Below, piece by piece: positions 25,422 through 34,177 of a stretch of 64,000 nt of DNA. A program made the translations under genes and the position numbers. A model generated the notes under the pieces. That model saw only the letters and a list, made by a program, of their open reading frames with translations, did not search any database and had not been told where the DNA came from. Each line of letters opens with the position of its first letter. Position 1 is the first letter of the stretch. Origin of the DNA: Phycisphaerae bacterium (GTDB lineage Bacteria > Planctomycetota > Phycisphaerae > Phycisphaerales > SM1A02); contig JAEUIT010000040.1 of assembly GCA_016795035.1 (NCBI GenBank), positions 1 to 64,000 of the forward strand. Reading direction: 5' to 3'.

Positions 25422-26513
25422 TCACACCGCCCATCCGTACTCGGTCGCGATCGGCGACTTCGTGTCGCTCTTCAACTCCGACCACGCGCGGTAGGCCCAG
25501 TGGGGATTGCGCAGCATCTCGCGGCCGAGGAAGACGAGATCGCACGAGCCGTCGGCGATGTAGCCGTTCGCCTGCGCGGGCTCGCTGATCGCGCCGACGG
25601 CGCCGGTCGCGATGTCGGCGTCCTTACGGATGCGCGCCGCGAACGGCACTTGGTAGCCGGGTCCCGTGGCGATCTTCGCGGTGCGGCTCGCGCCGCCGGA
25701 CGAGCAGTCGATGAGGTCGACGCCGAGGCGCTTCACGAGCTTCGCCGCCTCGACTGAATCGTCGATCGTCCAGCCGTCGTCGACCCAATCGCTGCACGAC
25801 ATGCGCACGAAGAGCGGCATCGACTCGGGGATCGCCTCGCGCACGGCCTTCACGGTCTCGAGGAGGAACGACACGCGGTGGTCGAACGGGCCGCCGTAGG
25901 CGTCGGTGCGCTTGTTCATCAGGGGCGACAGGAAGCTGTGCCCGAGGTATCCGTGCGCGAAGTGGAGTTCGACGAGGTCGAAGCCCGCGGCGACGCAGCG
26001 CGTGGCTGCGGCCGCGAACACTTGCGGCATCGCGCGGACGGCTGCAACGCTGAGTTCCTCGGGCACCGGGCCGTCCTGGCCGAAGCGGATCGCGCTCGGG
26101 CCGACCGGCATCCAGCCGCCGTCGTCCGGCGGCACGTAGCCGTTTGAGGTCGGGTGACGGCCCTTCACGGGATCCCACGGCCGATGCCGCGACGCCTTCA
26201 CGCCGGCGTGCGCGAGCTGCATGCCGATCTTCGCGCCGCGCGCCTTCACGAACTCGGTGACGCGCCGCAGCCCCTCGATGTGCTCGTCCTTCCAGATGCC
26301 GAGGCAGTTCGGCGTGATGCGGCCGCGCGCCTCGACACCGGTCGCTTCCGTGAGAATCAGCCCGCAGCCGCCGGCCGCACGGGCGCCGAGATGCGCGAGA
26401 TGCCAGTCGTTCGCGAAGCCGTCTTCGCTCGCGTACTGGCACATCGGCGAGAGGGCGATGCGGTTGCGAAAGGTCACGCCGCGAAGGGTGAACGGATCGA
26501 ACAAGGTGGCCAT
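25422..26513 (-). CDS. NADH:flavin oxidoreductase, Old Yellow Enzyme family (YqjM-like)
   Basis: FMN-dependent ene-reductase of 363 residues with a TIM barrel. The YqjM subgroup signs are visible: LFDPFTLRGVTFRNRIALSPMCQYAS (residues 4-29), GLILTEATGVEARGRI, QLAHAGVKAS, the catalytic pair in ELHFAHGYLGHSFLSPLMN, and RTDAYGG. The late phosphate-binding strands are present as FLGREMLRNPHW. It reduces activated carbon-carbon double bonds with NAD(P)H; the natural substrate is unknown. The start is the ATG at 26513; a longer reading to 26699 overlaps the divergent CotH gene and is rejected. Confidence 0.92.
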   Translation of the reverse strand: MATLFDPFTLRGVTFRNRIALSPMCQYASEDGFANDWHLAHLGARAAGGCGLILTEATGVEARGRITPNCLGIWKDEHIEGLRRVTEFVKARGAKIGMQLAHAGVKASRHRPWDPVKGRHPTSNGYVPPDDGGWMPVGPSAIRFGQDGPVPEELSVAAVRAMPQVFAAAATRCVAAGFDLVELHFAHGYLGHSFLSPLMNKRTDAYGGPFDHRVSFLLETVKAVREAIPESMPLFVRMSCSDWVDDGWTIDDSVEAAKLVKRLGVDLIDCSSGGASRTAKIATGPGYQVPFAARIRKDADIATGAVGAISEPAQANGYIADGSCDLVFLGREMLRNPHWAYRAWSELKSDTKSPIATEYGWAV

Positions 26514-26589
26514 GCGGTAGTCATAGCAGGTTCGCGGGGACCGGTGCGCGCACGCGGCGCTCGCGTCGCGCATCTGCTTCAATGTCGCC

Positions 26590-28209
26590 GTGCTCCGTGT
26601 CGTCGTTTCCATCCTTCTCACGACGGCGTTCTTCGCGCGCGGGGCCTTCGCCGACGACCTCTTCGAGGGCGCGATCCCCACGCTTCGGATCGTCCTCACC
26701 GAGGCCGCGTCGCAGTCCCTGCGGGAAGACGCGCGGCGCTACGTCGGCGCCACGCTGACCGACGGCGAGACCGCGTACGCCGACGTCGCCGTTCGGCTGA
26801 AGGGCTCCGCGGGGAGCTTTCGCGACCTCGACGATCGTCCGGCGTTCACCGTGCACATGCGGCGATTCGCCGGGCGCGAGGCCCGCGACCGCGACTGGCG
26901 CGGGCTCATCAAATTCCACCTCAACAACTCCGTGCAGGACGAATCCCTGCTCCACGAGGCGATCGCGTACGACGTCTTCCGCGTTGCAGGCATCGCGGCG
27001 CCGCGCGTGGGCCACGCGCGGGTCTTCCTCGACGGCCGCGACCTCGGGCTCTATGTCGTGAAGGAAGGCGCGGACAAGCGCTTCCTCCGGCGCGCCTTCG
27101 CCGACGAGGGCGCGACGCTCTACGACGGCGGTTTCCTCACCGACATCGACGGCGAACTCGAGCGCGACGAGGGCTCAGGGCCCGACGACCGCGCGGCGCT
27201 CACGGCGATCGTCGAGGCCGCGCGCGATCCCGATCGCGCCCGCGGCCGCGAGCGGCTCGAGGCGCTCGTCGATCTCGAGTCGTTCTTTCGCTTCGTCGCG
27301 CTCGAGCGGATGCTCGGCCATTGGGACGGGTACGCGAACGGGACGAACAATTACCGCATCGTGATTCGCACGTCGGACGGCAAGGCGGTCTTCGTGCCGC
27401 ACGGCCTTGACCAGTTGCTCATGGACGACCTCGGTCTCTATGACGACGCCGCGTCGCTCCTCGCCGACCGAGTGCTCTCGGATGACGTTTTGCGGTCCCG
27501 GTACCGCGCGGCCGTGCGCTCCGCGTTGCCGCTCGTGGCCGATCCGCGCGGCATGCTCGCGACGGTCGATCGGAGTACGCCAAGGCTCGACGCGGCCTTC
27601 GTGGCGATCGGCCCGGAGGCGGCCGAGGCGCAGCGCGAGCGCGTCGCGGATCTGCGCCGACGGATCGAAGAGCGCGCCGCACGATTGCGCGAGCGCGCCG
27701 ACGAGCCCGATCCCCCGCTCCTCGCCTTCGACCGAGGCCGCGCCGACCTCGGTCGCTCGAGCGACGGCTGGTACGAGGTGCGCGAGTTCGGCGACGCGGT
27801 CTTCGCCGCGTTCGCGTTGCGCGAGCCGGAAGGCGAGCCCCTGCAGGTCCTCGCGATCACGAGCGGCCCGAGCCACGGCACGCGGGCGTGGTGGCGCCGC
27901 GCGGTCGTCTTGCCTGCGGGGCGCTATCGCTTCGTGGCCCGGGTGCGCGCGAGCGACCTCGGCCCCGGCGATCCCGGCGCGGTCGGTGACGCCCTGCCCG
28001 AGATCGGCGTGCGGCTTCGGGCGCTCGGCCGCGAGTGCGACGCCGCGAGCGCGTGGGTCGATGCGGCGAACGACGGTTGGTCGACGCTCTCGGTGCCGTT
28101 TGAGATCGCCGCCGATCGGCGCTCCGTGGAGCTCGGCGTGGAGTTCGCGTCGGGCGCGGGGCACGCGTACGTGGACCGGGCGTCGGTGCGCGTGGAGCGG
28201 GAGGAGTAG
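26590..28209 (+). CDS. CotH-like protein with signal peptide
   Basis: 539 residues beginning with a signal peptide (MLRVVVSILLTTAFFARGAFA) and therefore exported. The CotH kinase-like fold runs over about residues 30-330: VAVRLKGSAGSFRDL, WRGLIKFHLNNSVQDESLLHEAIAYDVFR, GLYVVKEGADKRFLRR, and the signature HWDGYANGTNNYRI followed by VPHGLDQLL. CotH proteins are atypical protein kinases in spore coats, but in planctomycetes they are common secreted proteins of unknown target. The last 170 residues form a beta-rich domain, probably a carbohydrate- or protein-binding module. The start is a GTG. It converges on the large synthetase gene. Confidence 0.85.
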   Translation: MLRVVVSILLTTAFFARGAFADDLFEGAIPTLRIVLTEAASQSLREDARRYVGATLTDGETAYADVAVRLKGSAGSFRDLDDRPAFTVHMRRFAGREARDRDWRGLIKFHLNNSVQDESLLHEAIAYDVFRVAGIAAPRVGHARVFLDGRDLGLYVVKEGADKRFLRRAFADEGATLYDGGFLTDIDGELERDEGSGPDDRAALTAIVEAARDPDRARGRERLEALVDLESFFRFVALERMLGHWDGYANGTNNYRIVIRTSDGKAVFVPHGLDQLLMDDLGLYDDAASLLADRVLSDDVLRSRYRAAVRSALPLVADPRGMLATVDRSTPRLDAAFVAIGPEAAEAQRERVADLRRRIEERAARLRERADEPDPPLLAFDRGRADLGRSSDGWYEVREFGDAVFAAFALREPEGEPLQVLAITSGPSHGTRAWWRRAVVLPAGRYRFVARVRASDLGPGDPGAVGDALPEIGVRLRALGRECDAASAWVDAANDGWSTLSVPFEIAADRRSVELGVEFASGAGHAYVDRASVRVEREE

Positions 28210-28216
28210 GCGATCT

Positions 28217-28393
28217 ACATCTGTCTCCGTTTCTGTCTCGGCTTTCTTCTTGAATCTGCTTTCGAGTCTCGTCTCGGACTCTGCTCACTCACCTCTCTTC
28301 TCGTCCGGAAGACGAAGCAAGAGATCGGTGAACAGAGACCGAGACGAGAAGAGTGAACAGAGTCAAGAAGAGAGCCGAGACAGAGACAGATGG
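28217..28393. repeat. Long GAGACAGA-type hairpin between convergent genes
   Basis: Left arm about 28217-28292 (CATCTGTCTCCGTTTCTG and onward) and right arm about 28325-28392 (ending in GAGACAGAGACAGATG) pair as imperfect reverse complements over some 65 bases, with the turn near 28293-28324. The words differ from those of the other classes. It fills the space between the CotH stop and the synthetase stop. It is the longest hairpin in the window and a likely two-way terminator. Confidence 0.85.
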
Positions 28394-28409
28394 GCCGCCC
28401 TCGGTGGGG

Positions 28410-31400
28410 TTAGCCGATGCGCGCCGCCGGAGCCCCCTCGTACGTCTCGCCCGCCGCCAGCTGGTCGTTCTTCATCACCACGCTGTGCGGCGCGACGTGC
28501 GCCCCGTCGCCGATCTCGACGCCGTAGAAGACCACCGCGTTATGTCCGATTGTCGCGCCCGCGCCGATCGCCACGTGGTCGATCTTCAGGACGCGATCCT
28601 CGAACGTGTGCGCCTGGAAGTGGCACACCACCGTCGCGTCGTCGCCGATCGAGAGCATGTCGGGGTCGACGACCTGCGCGAAGCCCGTACCCAACACCAC
28701 GTTGCGGCCGACCTTCACGCCGACCGAGCGGAGGAACCACGCGAGGAAGACCGTGCCCTCGAGCTGCAGCAACGTGGAGCGCGCCCACATCGTCCAGGCG
28801 ACGTAGAGGAAGTCCCACCGGCTGCACCAGCACGACCAGAGCGGATGCCGCCCCGGCTTCACGCGGCCTAACAGCAGCCACTTCAGCGCGATGATCGCGC
28901 CGACCGTGACCGCGATCGCGGCGAGCGTCGCGAGCGGCACGACAACTAGAAGGAGCCCCGCGCGCGACCAACGTTCCGCCGCATGGCCGATCGTCTCGAT
29001 CCACCACCAGCCGACCGCGAGCGGCAGGAGCGGGATCGCGAAGCGGAGCGACTCCCAGAAGACGCGCGACACGACGCGGACGAGCGGCGGGTCGAACGTG
29101 ACGCGCCGATCCGCCTCGACGACGTCGCGCGACGGCAGCTCCATCGGCGGATGCCCGAACCAACCGGTGTTCGGCGCGGCGAGCGCGCGGTCGGCGACGG
29201 TCGAGACGCCGACGAAGAGCCCGTCGGGCCACGCGTGGCCGGCGGGGACGACGCAGTGATTCCCGAGAAAGGTGCCGGCGCCGAGCGACGTATCGGCGAT
29301 CGTGACCGTTCCGCGCCGCACCACCGGCGACGCGAAGTAGACGCCGTCCGCGAAGAAGCTCTCGCGGCCGATCGAGACCGACTCGGGGACGACGTCGATG
29401 ATCGTCGAGACTTCGCAGGTGCGGCCGATGCGCATGCCCGCAAGCCGCAGCCACCACGGCCAGAAGAGCGTGCCGGAGAGCCAGCGGCCCGCGGCGTCGA
29501 CCGCGGCGGTCTTCGCCCAGACGCCGGCGTACTCGACGCTGTAGCGGCTGATGACGCCGGGCGCGATGCGACCGAGGAAGCGAAGCGAGAGCGCGTGGGC
29601 CACGAGCGCGATCGGCACGAGCACGACGGTCGCGAGCGCGATCCAGCCGAAGCGGGTCGCGTCGAGGATGTCAGTCAGCGTTGCAGCCGCCCGCCCATCC
29701 CGGCGCATGACCTCGACCGCCACGAGCAGCACCGCGACCCACAGCGTGGACGACGCCACGTGCTGCACGAGCCGCGCGAGGAGCATCGCCACGCCGTGCA
29801 TCCAGGGCGACAGCGCGGCGCCGCGGGTGCAACGCGGAGTCGCCTCCGCCGCACCGGTCGCGCGGGCGGGCACGCCGTCGTAGCGCCGATCGGGCTCGGT
29901 CGCCGTCCCCTCCTTCAGCCAGCTCAACGGCGCGAGGTCGACGCCCGGGGCGACGCGCACGCCCCCGTCGACCGTCGCGCGGACGCCGATCGTCGCGCCG
30001 GCGCCGATCGAGATGGGGCGGATCGCGAGGTGTCCGTCGTCGAACTCGACGAGCTGCAACGACGAGTCCTGTGCGAGCGTCACGTCGTCGCCAAGCTCGA
30101 GGAGGTCCCAGCCGCCGCGCCGGAGATCGACGCCGCGATGGATGTGGACGCGCTCGCCGATCGTCGCGCCGAGCGCCCGGAGCGCCGAGGCGTGAAACGT
30201 GGTGCCTTCGAGGGTGCGCCACGGGATCAGCCGCGCGGCGCGCTCCACGATCCAGTGGCGGAGATACTGGCGGCTTCCGATCGCGATGCGACCGGGCTCG
30301 TAGCGGCCGACGAGCGCCGCCTTGAGGATCGCGGTCACGAGCACCGCGAGCGGCGCCCACGCGAGCGTCGCCGCGAACGTCAGGAAGGGCGCGAGGAGGA
30401 CGGCGACGGTCGGACCGAAGGTCGCCAGGAGGGCCGGTGCCACGGCGAACGCGACGGCGTAGGACCCGAGGCCGACGACCGAAGCGCCGACGACGAGGCA
30501 GCCCGCCTGCAACGCGGTGTTGACGACGCTCGCCCGTGCGGCGCCGCGCGGGGCGCGCCGTTCCTGGGTCGTGGCCGCCCCCACTCCCGCCGCCATTCCC
30601 GACGCGGCGATCCGGGCCGCGAGGCGCTCCGCCGTGCGAAGCTCATACAGGTGCCGCACCGCGATCGCCGCGCCGCGCGGATCGCGACGGAGGTCGCAGA
30701 GGACGGCGACCGCGCCGAGCGAGTCGCCGCCGAGGTCGAGAAAGAAGTCGTCGGTGGGCTTCGCGGCCGGAGCCTTCGCGGCGCGGCGAAAGGCCGCGAG
30801 GACGAGCGCGAGCGCGTCGCCGTCGGGCGCGCTCGTCGTTGCAGCCGCGTCGCCGAGGGCGGCCGGCGCGGGCGCGAGACGCGGCAGGCGCTTGCGGTCG
30901 ATCTTCCCGCCGACCGTGCGCGGGAGCGCGTCAAGGAATCCGATCCGGCTCGGCACCATGTACGACGGGAGGCGCGCGAGAAGCGCCGTACGGAGCGCGT
31001 CGGGCTCGGGGGGCGCGGCGCGGTCCTTCGGAACGACGTGCGCGACGATCGCGTCGTCGACGACCGCAGTCGCCGCCTCGCGCACGCCGTCGAGCGTCGC
31101 CAGGTGCGCGTCGATCGCCGGAAGCTCGACGCGATAGCCGCGCACCTTCACCTGACCGTCCAGTCGGCCGAGATACTCGAGGTCCCCGTTCGGGCGCCGC
31201 CGCGCGAGGTCGCCGGTGCGATAGAGGCGGCCGTAGGGCTCGACGAACGGAAACTTCGCCTGGGTGAGGTCGGGCCGATTGCGGTAGCCGCGGGCGAGGC
31301 CGACACCGGCGATGCAGAGTTCGCCCTCGTCGCCGTCCGGCACCTCGGCGAGGGACTCGTCCATGATGAACGCGCGATGGCCGTCGACGGGCTGGCCGAT

Positions 31401-32459
31401 CGACACCGGCTGGCCGGGCCGCATGCGGCCGCGCACGACCGTCACCGTGCATTCGGTCGGGCCGTAGCCATTCTCGAGCCAGCGGCCGTCGCCCCAAAGG
31501 TCGGAGAGGTCCTGCGGCAGTGCCTCGCCGCCGACATACAGGAGCTTGAGATGCGGCAGCTCGCGCTTCGGGTCGGCGCAGCCGGTCGTGCGCAGCAAGG
31601 TGGGCGGCGGACAGAGGACGCTGATCCGCTCGCGGGCGAGCCACGGCACGAGATCGGGGCCGAGGCGCACCGTCTCGTCGTCGAGGGGGACGAGCGTCGC
31701 GCCGACGGCGAACGCGAGCCACGACTCCTCGAGCGACGAGTCGTACGCGGGCGAGCTGCACTGCGCCACGCGATCGGCGCGGGAGAGGCGGAAGCGCGCG
31801 ACGTCCGAGCGGACGAGGTTCGCGATGCTCCCGTGCTCGATCATCACCCCCTTCGGTTCGCCGGTCGTGCCCGAGGTGTAGATCACGTAGGCGAGCGCGT
31901 GCGGCGAGATGGCGCGGCGGTCGCGGGTGTCGTCGGTGCGCCCGCAGCTCGCCTGCTGCACGTCGAAGCGCGGACGATCGCCGATCGCGGCGCCGAAGCG
32001 CTCGAGCGTGGTGGCGTCGCCGAGGACCGCGCAGGCGTCGGCGTCGGCGAGGATCGAGCGCACGTGCTCGAGCGGAAAGGAGGGATCGACGCAGGTGAAT
32101 GCGGCGCCCGCATGCCACGCGGCCAACTGCGCCGCGTAGAGGAGCGGCGAGTCGCGCCCGATCGCGATCGCGACGATCGGCTCGTCGCGCCGGGCGACCG
32201 CCGCCGCGAGTTCGCTCGCGATCGCGCGGGCCGCGCGGTCAAGGCCCGCGTACGTGACGTGCATCCGCGCCTGCCGCGACGACGACGGCGGCAGCTCGAT
32301 CGCGACGCGATTCCCGTGCGCGGCGACGACGCGATCCAACACGTCGAGAAGGTGCTCGTCCGCCCCGGCCCTGGCCTCGTTGGCGCGGTGCGGCCCGTCG
32401 GGGCTCGCGGACGCCGCGGAGACGTGGGAGGCACGGGTGGCGTCCGAGACGTCCGTCAT
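28410..32459 (-). CDS. Pls/PosA-type nonribosomal peptide synthetase (adenylation, carrier, membrane LbH domains)
   Basis: 1,349 residues. The N-terminal adenylation domain (about 1-530) has YTSGTTGEPKG, YGPTE and the C-terminal lysine in TVGGKIDRKRLP. The carrier domain carries its pantetheine serine, S580, in FLDLGGDSLGA. The rest is membrane-embedded, with paired helices alternating with three left-handed beta-helix (hexapeptide) segments, the layout of epsilon-poly-lysine synthetase (Pls) and its relatives, which polymerise a basic amino acid without a condensation domain. By eye the specificity residues read D-S-E-C-Y-G-G-V-T-K; the glutamate in third place is typical of pockets for lysine or ornithine. 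The ATG overlaps the stop of the SET gene. The product is unknown. Confidence 0.85.
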   Translation of the reverse strand: MTDVSDATRASHVSAASASPDGPHRANEARAGADEHLLDVLDRVVAAHGNRVAIELPPSSSRQARMHVTYAGLDRAARAIASELAAAVARRDEPIVAIAIGRDSPLLYAAQLAAWHAGAAFTCVDPSFPLEHVRSILADADACAVLGDATTLERFGAAIGDRPRFDVQQASCGRTDDTRDRRAISPHALAYVIYTSGTTGEPKGVMIEHGSIANLVRSDVARFRLSRADRVAQCSSPAYDSSLEESWLAFAVGATLVPLDDETVRLGPDLVPWLARERISVLCPPPTLLRTTGCADPKRELPHLKLLYVGGEALPQDLSDLWGDGRWLENGYGPTECTVTVVRGRMRPGQPVSIGQPVDGHRAFIMDESLAEVPDGDEGELCIAGVGLARGYRNRPDLTQAKFPFVEPYGRLYRTGDLARRRPNGDLEYLGRLDGQVKVRGYRVELPAIDAHLATLDGVREAATAVVDDAIVAHVVPKDRAAPPEPDALRTALLARLPSYMVPSRIGFLDALPRTVGGKIDRKRLPRLAPAPAALGDAAATTSAPDGDALALVLAAFRRAAKAPAAKPTDDFFLDLGGDSLGAVAVLCDLRRDPRGAAIAVRHLYELRTAERLAARIAASGMAAGVGAATTQERRAPRGAARASVVNTALQAGCLVVGASVVGLGSYAVAFAVAPALLATFGPTVAVLLAPFLTFAATLAWAPLAVLVTAILKAALVGRYEPGRIAIGSRQYLRHWIVERAARLIPWRTLEGTTFHASALRALGATIGERVHIHRGVDLRRGGWDLLELGDDVTLAQDSSLQLVEFDDGHLAIRPISIGAGATIGVRATVDGGVRVAPGVDLAPLSWLKEGTATEPDRRYDGVPARATGAAEATPRCTRGAALSPWMHGVAMLLARLVQHVASSTLWVAVLLVAVEVMRRDGRAAATLTDILDATRFGWIALATVVLVPIALVAHALSLRFLGRIAPGVISRYSVEYAGVWAKTAAVDAAGRWLSGTLFWPWWLRLAGMRIGRTCEVSTIIDVVPESVSIGRESFFADGVYFASPVVRRGTVTIADTSLGAGTFLGNHCVVPAGHAWPDGLFVGVSTVADRALAAPNTGWFGHPPMELPSRDVVEADRRVTFDPPLVRVVSRVFWESLRFAIPLLPLAVGWWWIETIGHAAERWSRAGLLLVVVPLATLAAIAVTVGAIIALKWLLLGRVKPGRHPLWSCWCSRWDFLYVAWTMWARSTLLQLEGTVFLAWFLRSVGVKVGRNVVLGTGFAQVVDPDMLSIGDDATVVCHFQAHTFEDRVLKIDHVAIGAGATIGHNAVVFYGVEIGDGAHVAPHSVVMKNDQLAAGETYEGAPAARIG

Positions 32460-33103
32460 GGCGCGGCGCGCTGCGCCTCGCGCGATCGCTCGCGGGCTAG
32501 TTGTCGCAGGTGCGGCGCGACGTGCGCCGAGATGCGGCGTCGCTCGGTTTCGGTGAGGTGCTTGTAGCCCCGCACCACGCGCGCCTTCGCCGGCTGCGCG
32601 AGGCATCGGGCGCAGCCGCACGGGAACGGGACCGACATGTCCCACTCGGTCGTCGTGTAGTCGAAGGTGATCTCGCCGCCGCGGCGGATCGGTCGGATCG
32701 CGACGAGCCGCACCGGCGCGGTGTCGTCGCCGTCGTCGTCCGAGGCGCCGAACGAGAACGCGGCGTTCGGCTCGCACGCGTGGTTCAGGTAGCGCCAGAA
32801 GTAGGCGTCGTCGTCGTCGCCGGCATCGGCCGGCGGCGCGAGGTGCTGATCGCGCCCGATCTGCACCGAGTAGCGGTCGGGCGTCGCGGCCACGACGCCA
32901 TCAAGTTCGAGAATCGTCGCGCCCACGTCGATCGCATGAGCTGCAACGAGGTGACGCGCGCCCGAGATGCGGGCAACAAGAACGGTCGCGGGCGCCGGCG
33001 CTCGCAGGGCGAGACGACGCGCGACGGACGGACGAGACATTCCGAGGACTCCGCGCACCGACCCGCTCGTCAACCATGACGCGGCGCGTCGGAGCAATTC
33101 CAT
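32456..33103 (-). CDS. SET-domain protein (putative lysine methyltransferase)
   Basis: 215 residues. The SET core is recognisable: the substrate/cofactor loop YFWRYLNHACEPNA, then GGEITFDYTTTEWDM, then a post-SET-like cysteine cluster PFPCGCARC that could bind zinc. SET enzymes methylate lysine amino groups. The C-terminus is helical and basic. It lies upstream of the synthetase with a four-base ATGA overlap, so the two are made together; this points to a shared substrate (see findings). The start could also be the internal ATG at 33040, which removes 21 residues. Confidence 0.82.
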   Translation of the reverse strand: MELLRRAASWLTSGSVRGVLGMSRPSVARRLALRAPAPATVLVARISGARHLVAAHAIDVGATILELDGVVAATPDRYSVQIGRDQHLAPPADAGDDDDAYFWRYLNHACEPNAAFSFGASDDDGDDTAPVRLVAIRPIRRGGEITFDYTTTEWDMSVPFPCGCARCLAQPAKARVVRGYKHLTETERRRISAHVAPHLRQLARERSREAQRAAP

Positions 33104-33213
33104 GTTCGGCCTTCGCCGTGGCGACCGCCATTCACGCGGCGCACCGTCGGAGGGACGTGAACGCGAACACTACTCGGAAGTGCGCTCGTTCGAAAGGGAC
33201 GCCGCGCGGCGCG

Positions 33214-33990
33214 TCAGTAATGGAGATCCTTCACGCGACCGGCGCTCATGCGATCGACCGGCATGAGGTAGAGCGCGATGCTCTCGGCGATCCGTTGACC
33301 GATCCGCATCGAGGTCTGACCGTACTCGCGCCAGCCGTTCCGAAGCGAATCGGCGCCGCCCGGCACGCGACCGAGGAGGTCGCCTTGCGAGGCGAGGAGG
33401 TGATCGAACGTCTCGTCGGTCAAGCCGAAGAGGTGTTCGACGCCGAAGGCGAAGACGCCCGCGGCGAACGCGCGGACGTTCGGCTTCGTGCCCGGCTGGC
33501 CGGCGTGGGCGAAGGGGGTCGCTCCTTCAGGGAGCTTCGTGATCGCTTCGGCCTGGCAGAAACACGCCGTCGACGTCCACGGCACGCCCTTATAGAGCGG
33601 GTCTTCGCGGCCGGGGAACGTCAGCTTGAGCTCGAGCCATCCTGCGTCCGGCTGCGCCGCGACCTCGCCCCCAAGCGCGGTCGCGAGGAGCCGCGCGCCG
33701 AAGCCGAGCCCGAGGATCGGCATCTGCCGCGCATGCGCCGCCTTGATGAGCGCCGACTCCGCGGCCACGAAGGCCGGCGGGTTCGACGCGAGCGTCTGCG
33801 GACCGTCCGAAAGGACGATCGCGTCGACGTCATCGAGGTCGCTCGGAAGCGCGTCCGCCCCACTTCCGGCCGCATTTCCGGCGGGCGCGACGCGCACGAC
33901 GTTGATGCGATGCCCGTACTCGCGCAGCGTCTGGCCGAGAAGACCCGTCGAGCCAACGCGCGGACTGTGATCGATGAGGAGGGTGGGCAT
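33214..33990 (-). CDS. Class I glutamine-amidotransferase-like protein lacking catalytic residues
   Basis: 258 residues with the flavodoxin-like fold of the GuaA/CobQ amidotransferase domain: TLLIDHSPRVGSTGLLGQTLREYG, VDAIVLSDGPQTL, and the nucleophile-elbow region PILGLGFGARLLATALGG. The canonical elbow is GxCxGxQ with an active cysteine; here residues 94-100 read GLGFGAR, so the cysteine is missing. The partner His-Glu pair near the end is also not in its usual HPE form (EHLFG). It is probably not a glutaminase and may be a binding or regulatory protein. The ATG at 33990 is used; the TTG at 34005 is less likely. Confidence 0.75.
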   Translation of the reverse strand: MPTLLIDHSPRVGSTGLLGQTLREYGHRINVVRVAPAGNAAGSGADALPSDLDDVDAIVLSDGPQTLASNPPAFVAAESALIKAAHARQMPILGLGFGARLLATALGGEVAAQPDAGWLELKLTFPGREDPLYKGVPWTSTACFCQAEAITKLPEGATPFAHAGQPGTKPNVRAFAAGVFAFGVEHLFGLTDETFDHLLASQGDLLGRVPGGADSLRNGWREYGQTSMRIGQRIAESIALYLMPVDRMSAGRVKDLHY

Positions 33991-33992
33991 GG

Positions 33993-34171
33993 GGGGCGCG
34001 GCCAAGGGCCGCGAGGAGTCAGGATTGAGGAGTCAGGAGTCAGTGACAGCGACACGTCGAACGACGAGGGACCGAGGAGCAGGAATCACCTAGAGATCGA
34101 AGGAGTAGCCGCCGAAGCGATGCGCCGAGGCCGAGCCCCCTGACTCCTGAATCCTGACTCCTGACTCCCGT
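33993..34171. repeat. GGAGTCA-type hairpin after pckA
   Basis: Left arm about 34013-34045 and right arm about 34141-34169 are imperfect reverse complements made of GGAGTCA words. The left flank CGCGGCCAAGGGCCGCG plus the left arm is nearly the same as 35857-35911, so about 50 bp are present as a direct duplicate on both sides of pckA. The long loop (about 34046-34140) has no clear structure. The element lies directly downstream of the pckA stop on the minus strand. Confidence 0.8.
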
Positions 34172-34177
34172 CTTCTC

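Noticed and set aside
28983-32567. A 1,194-codon plus-strand open frame opposite the synthetase
   Set aside because: It is the complement of the adenylation-carrier-beta-helix protein and has shadow composition only.
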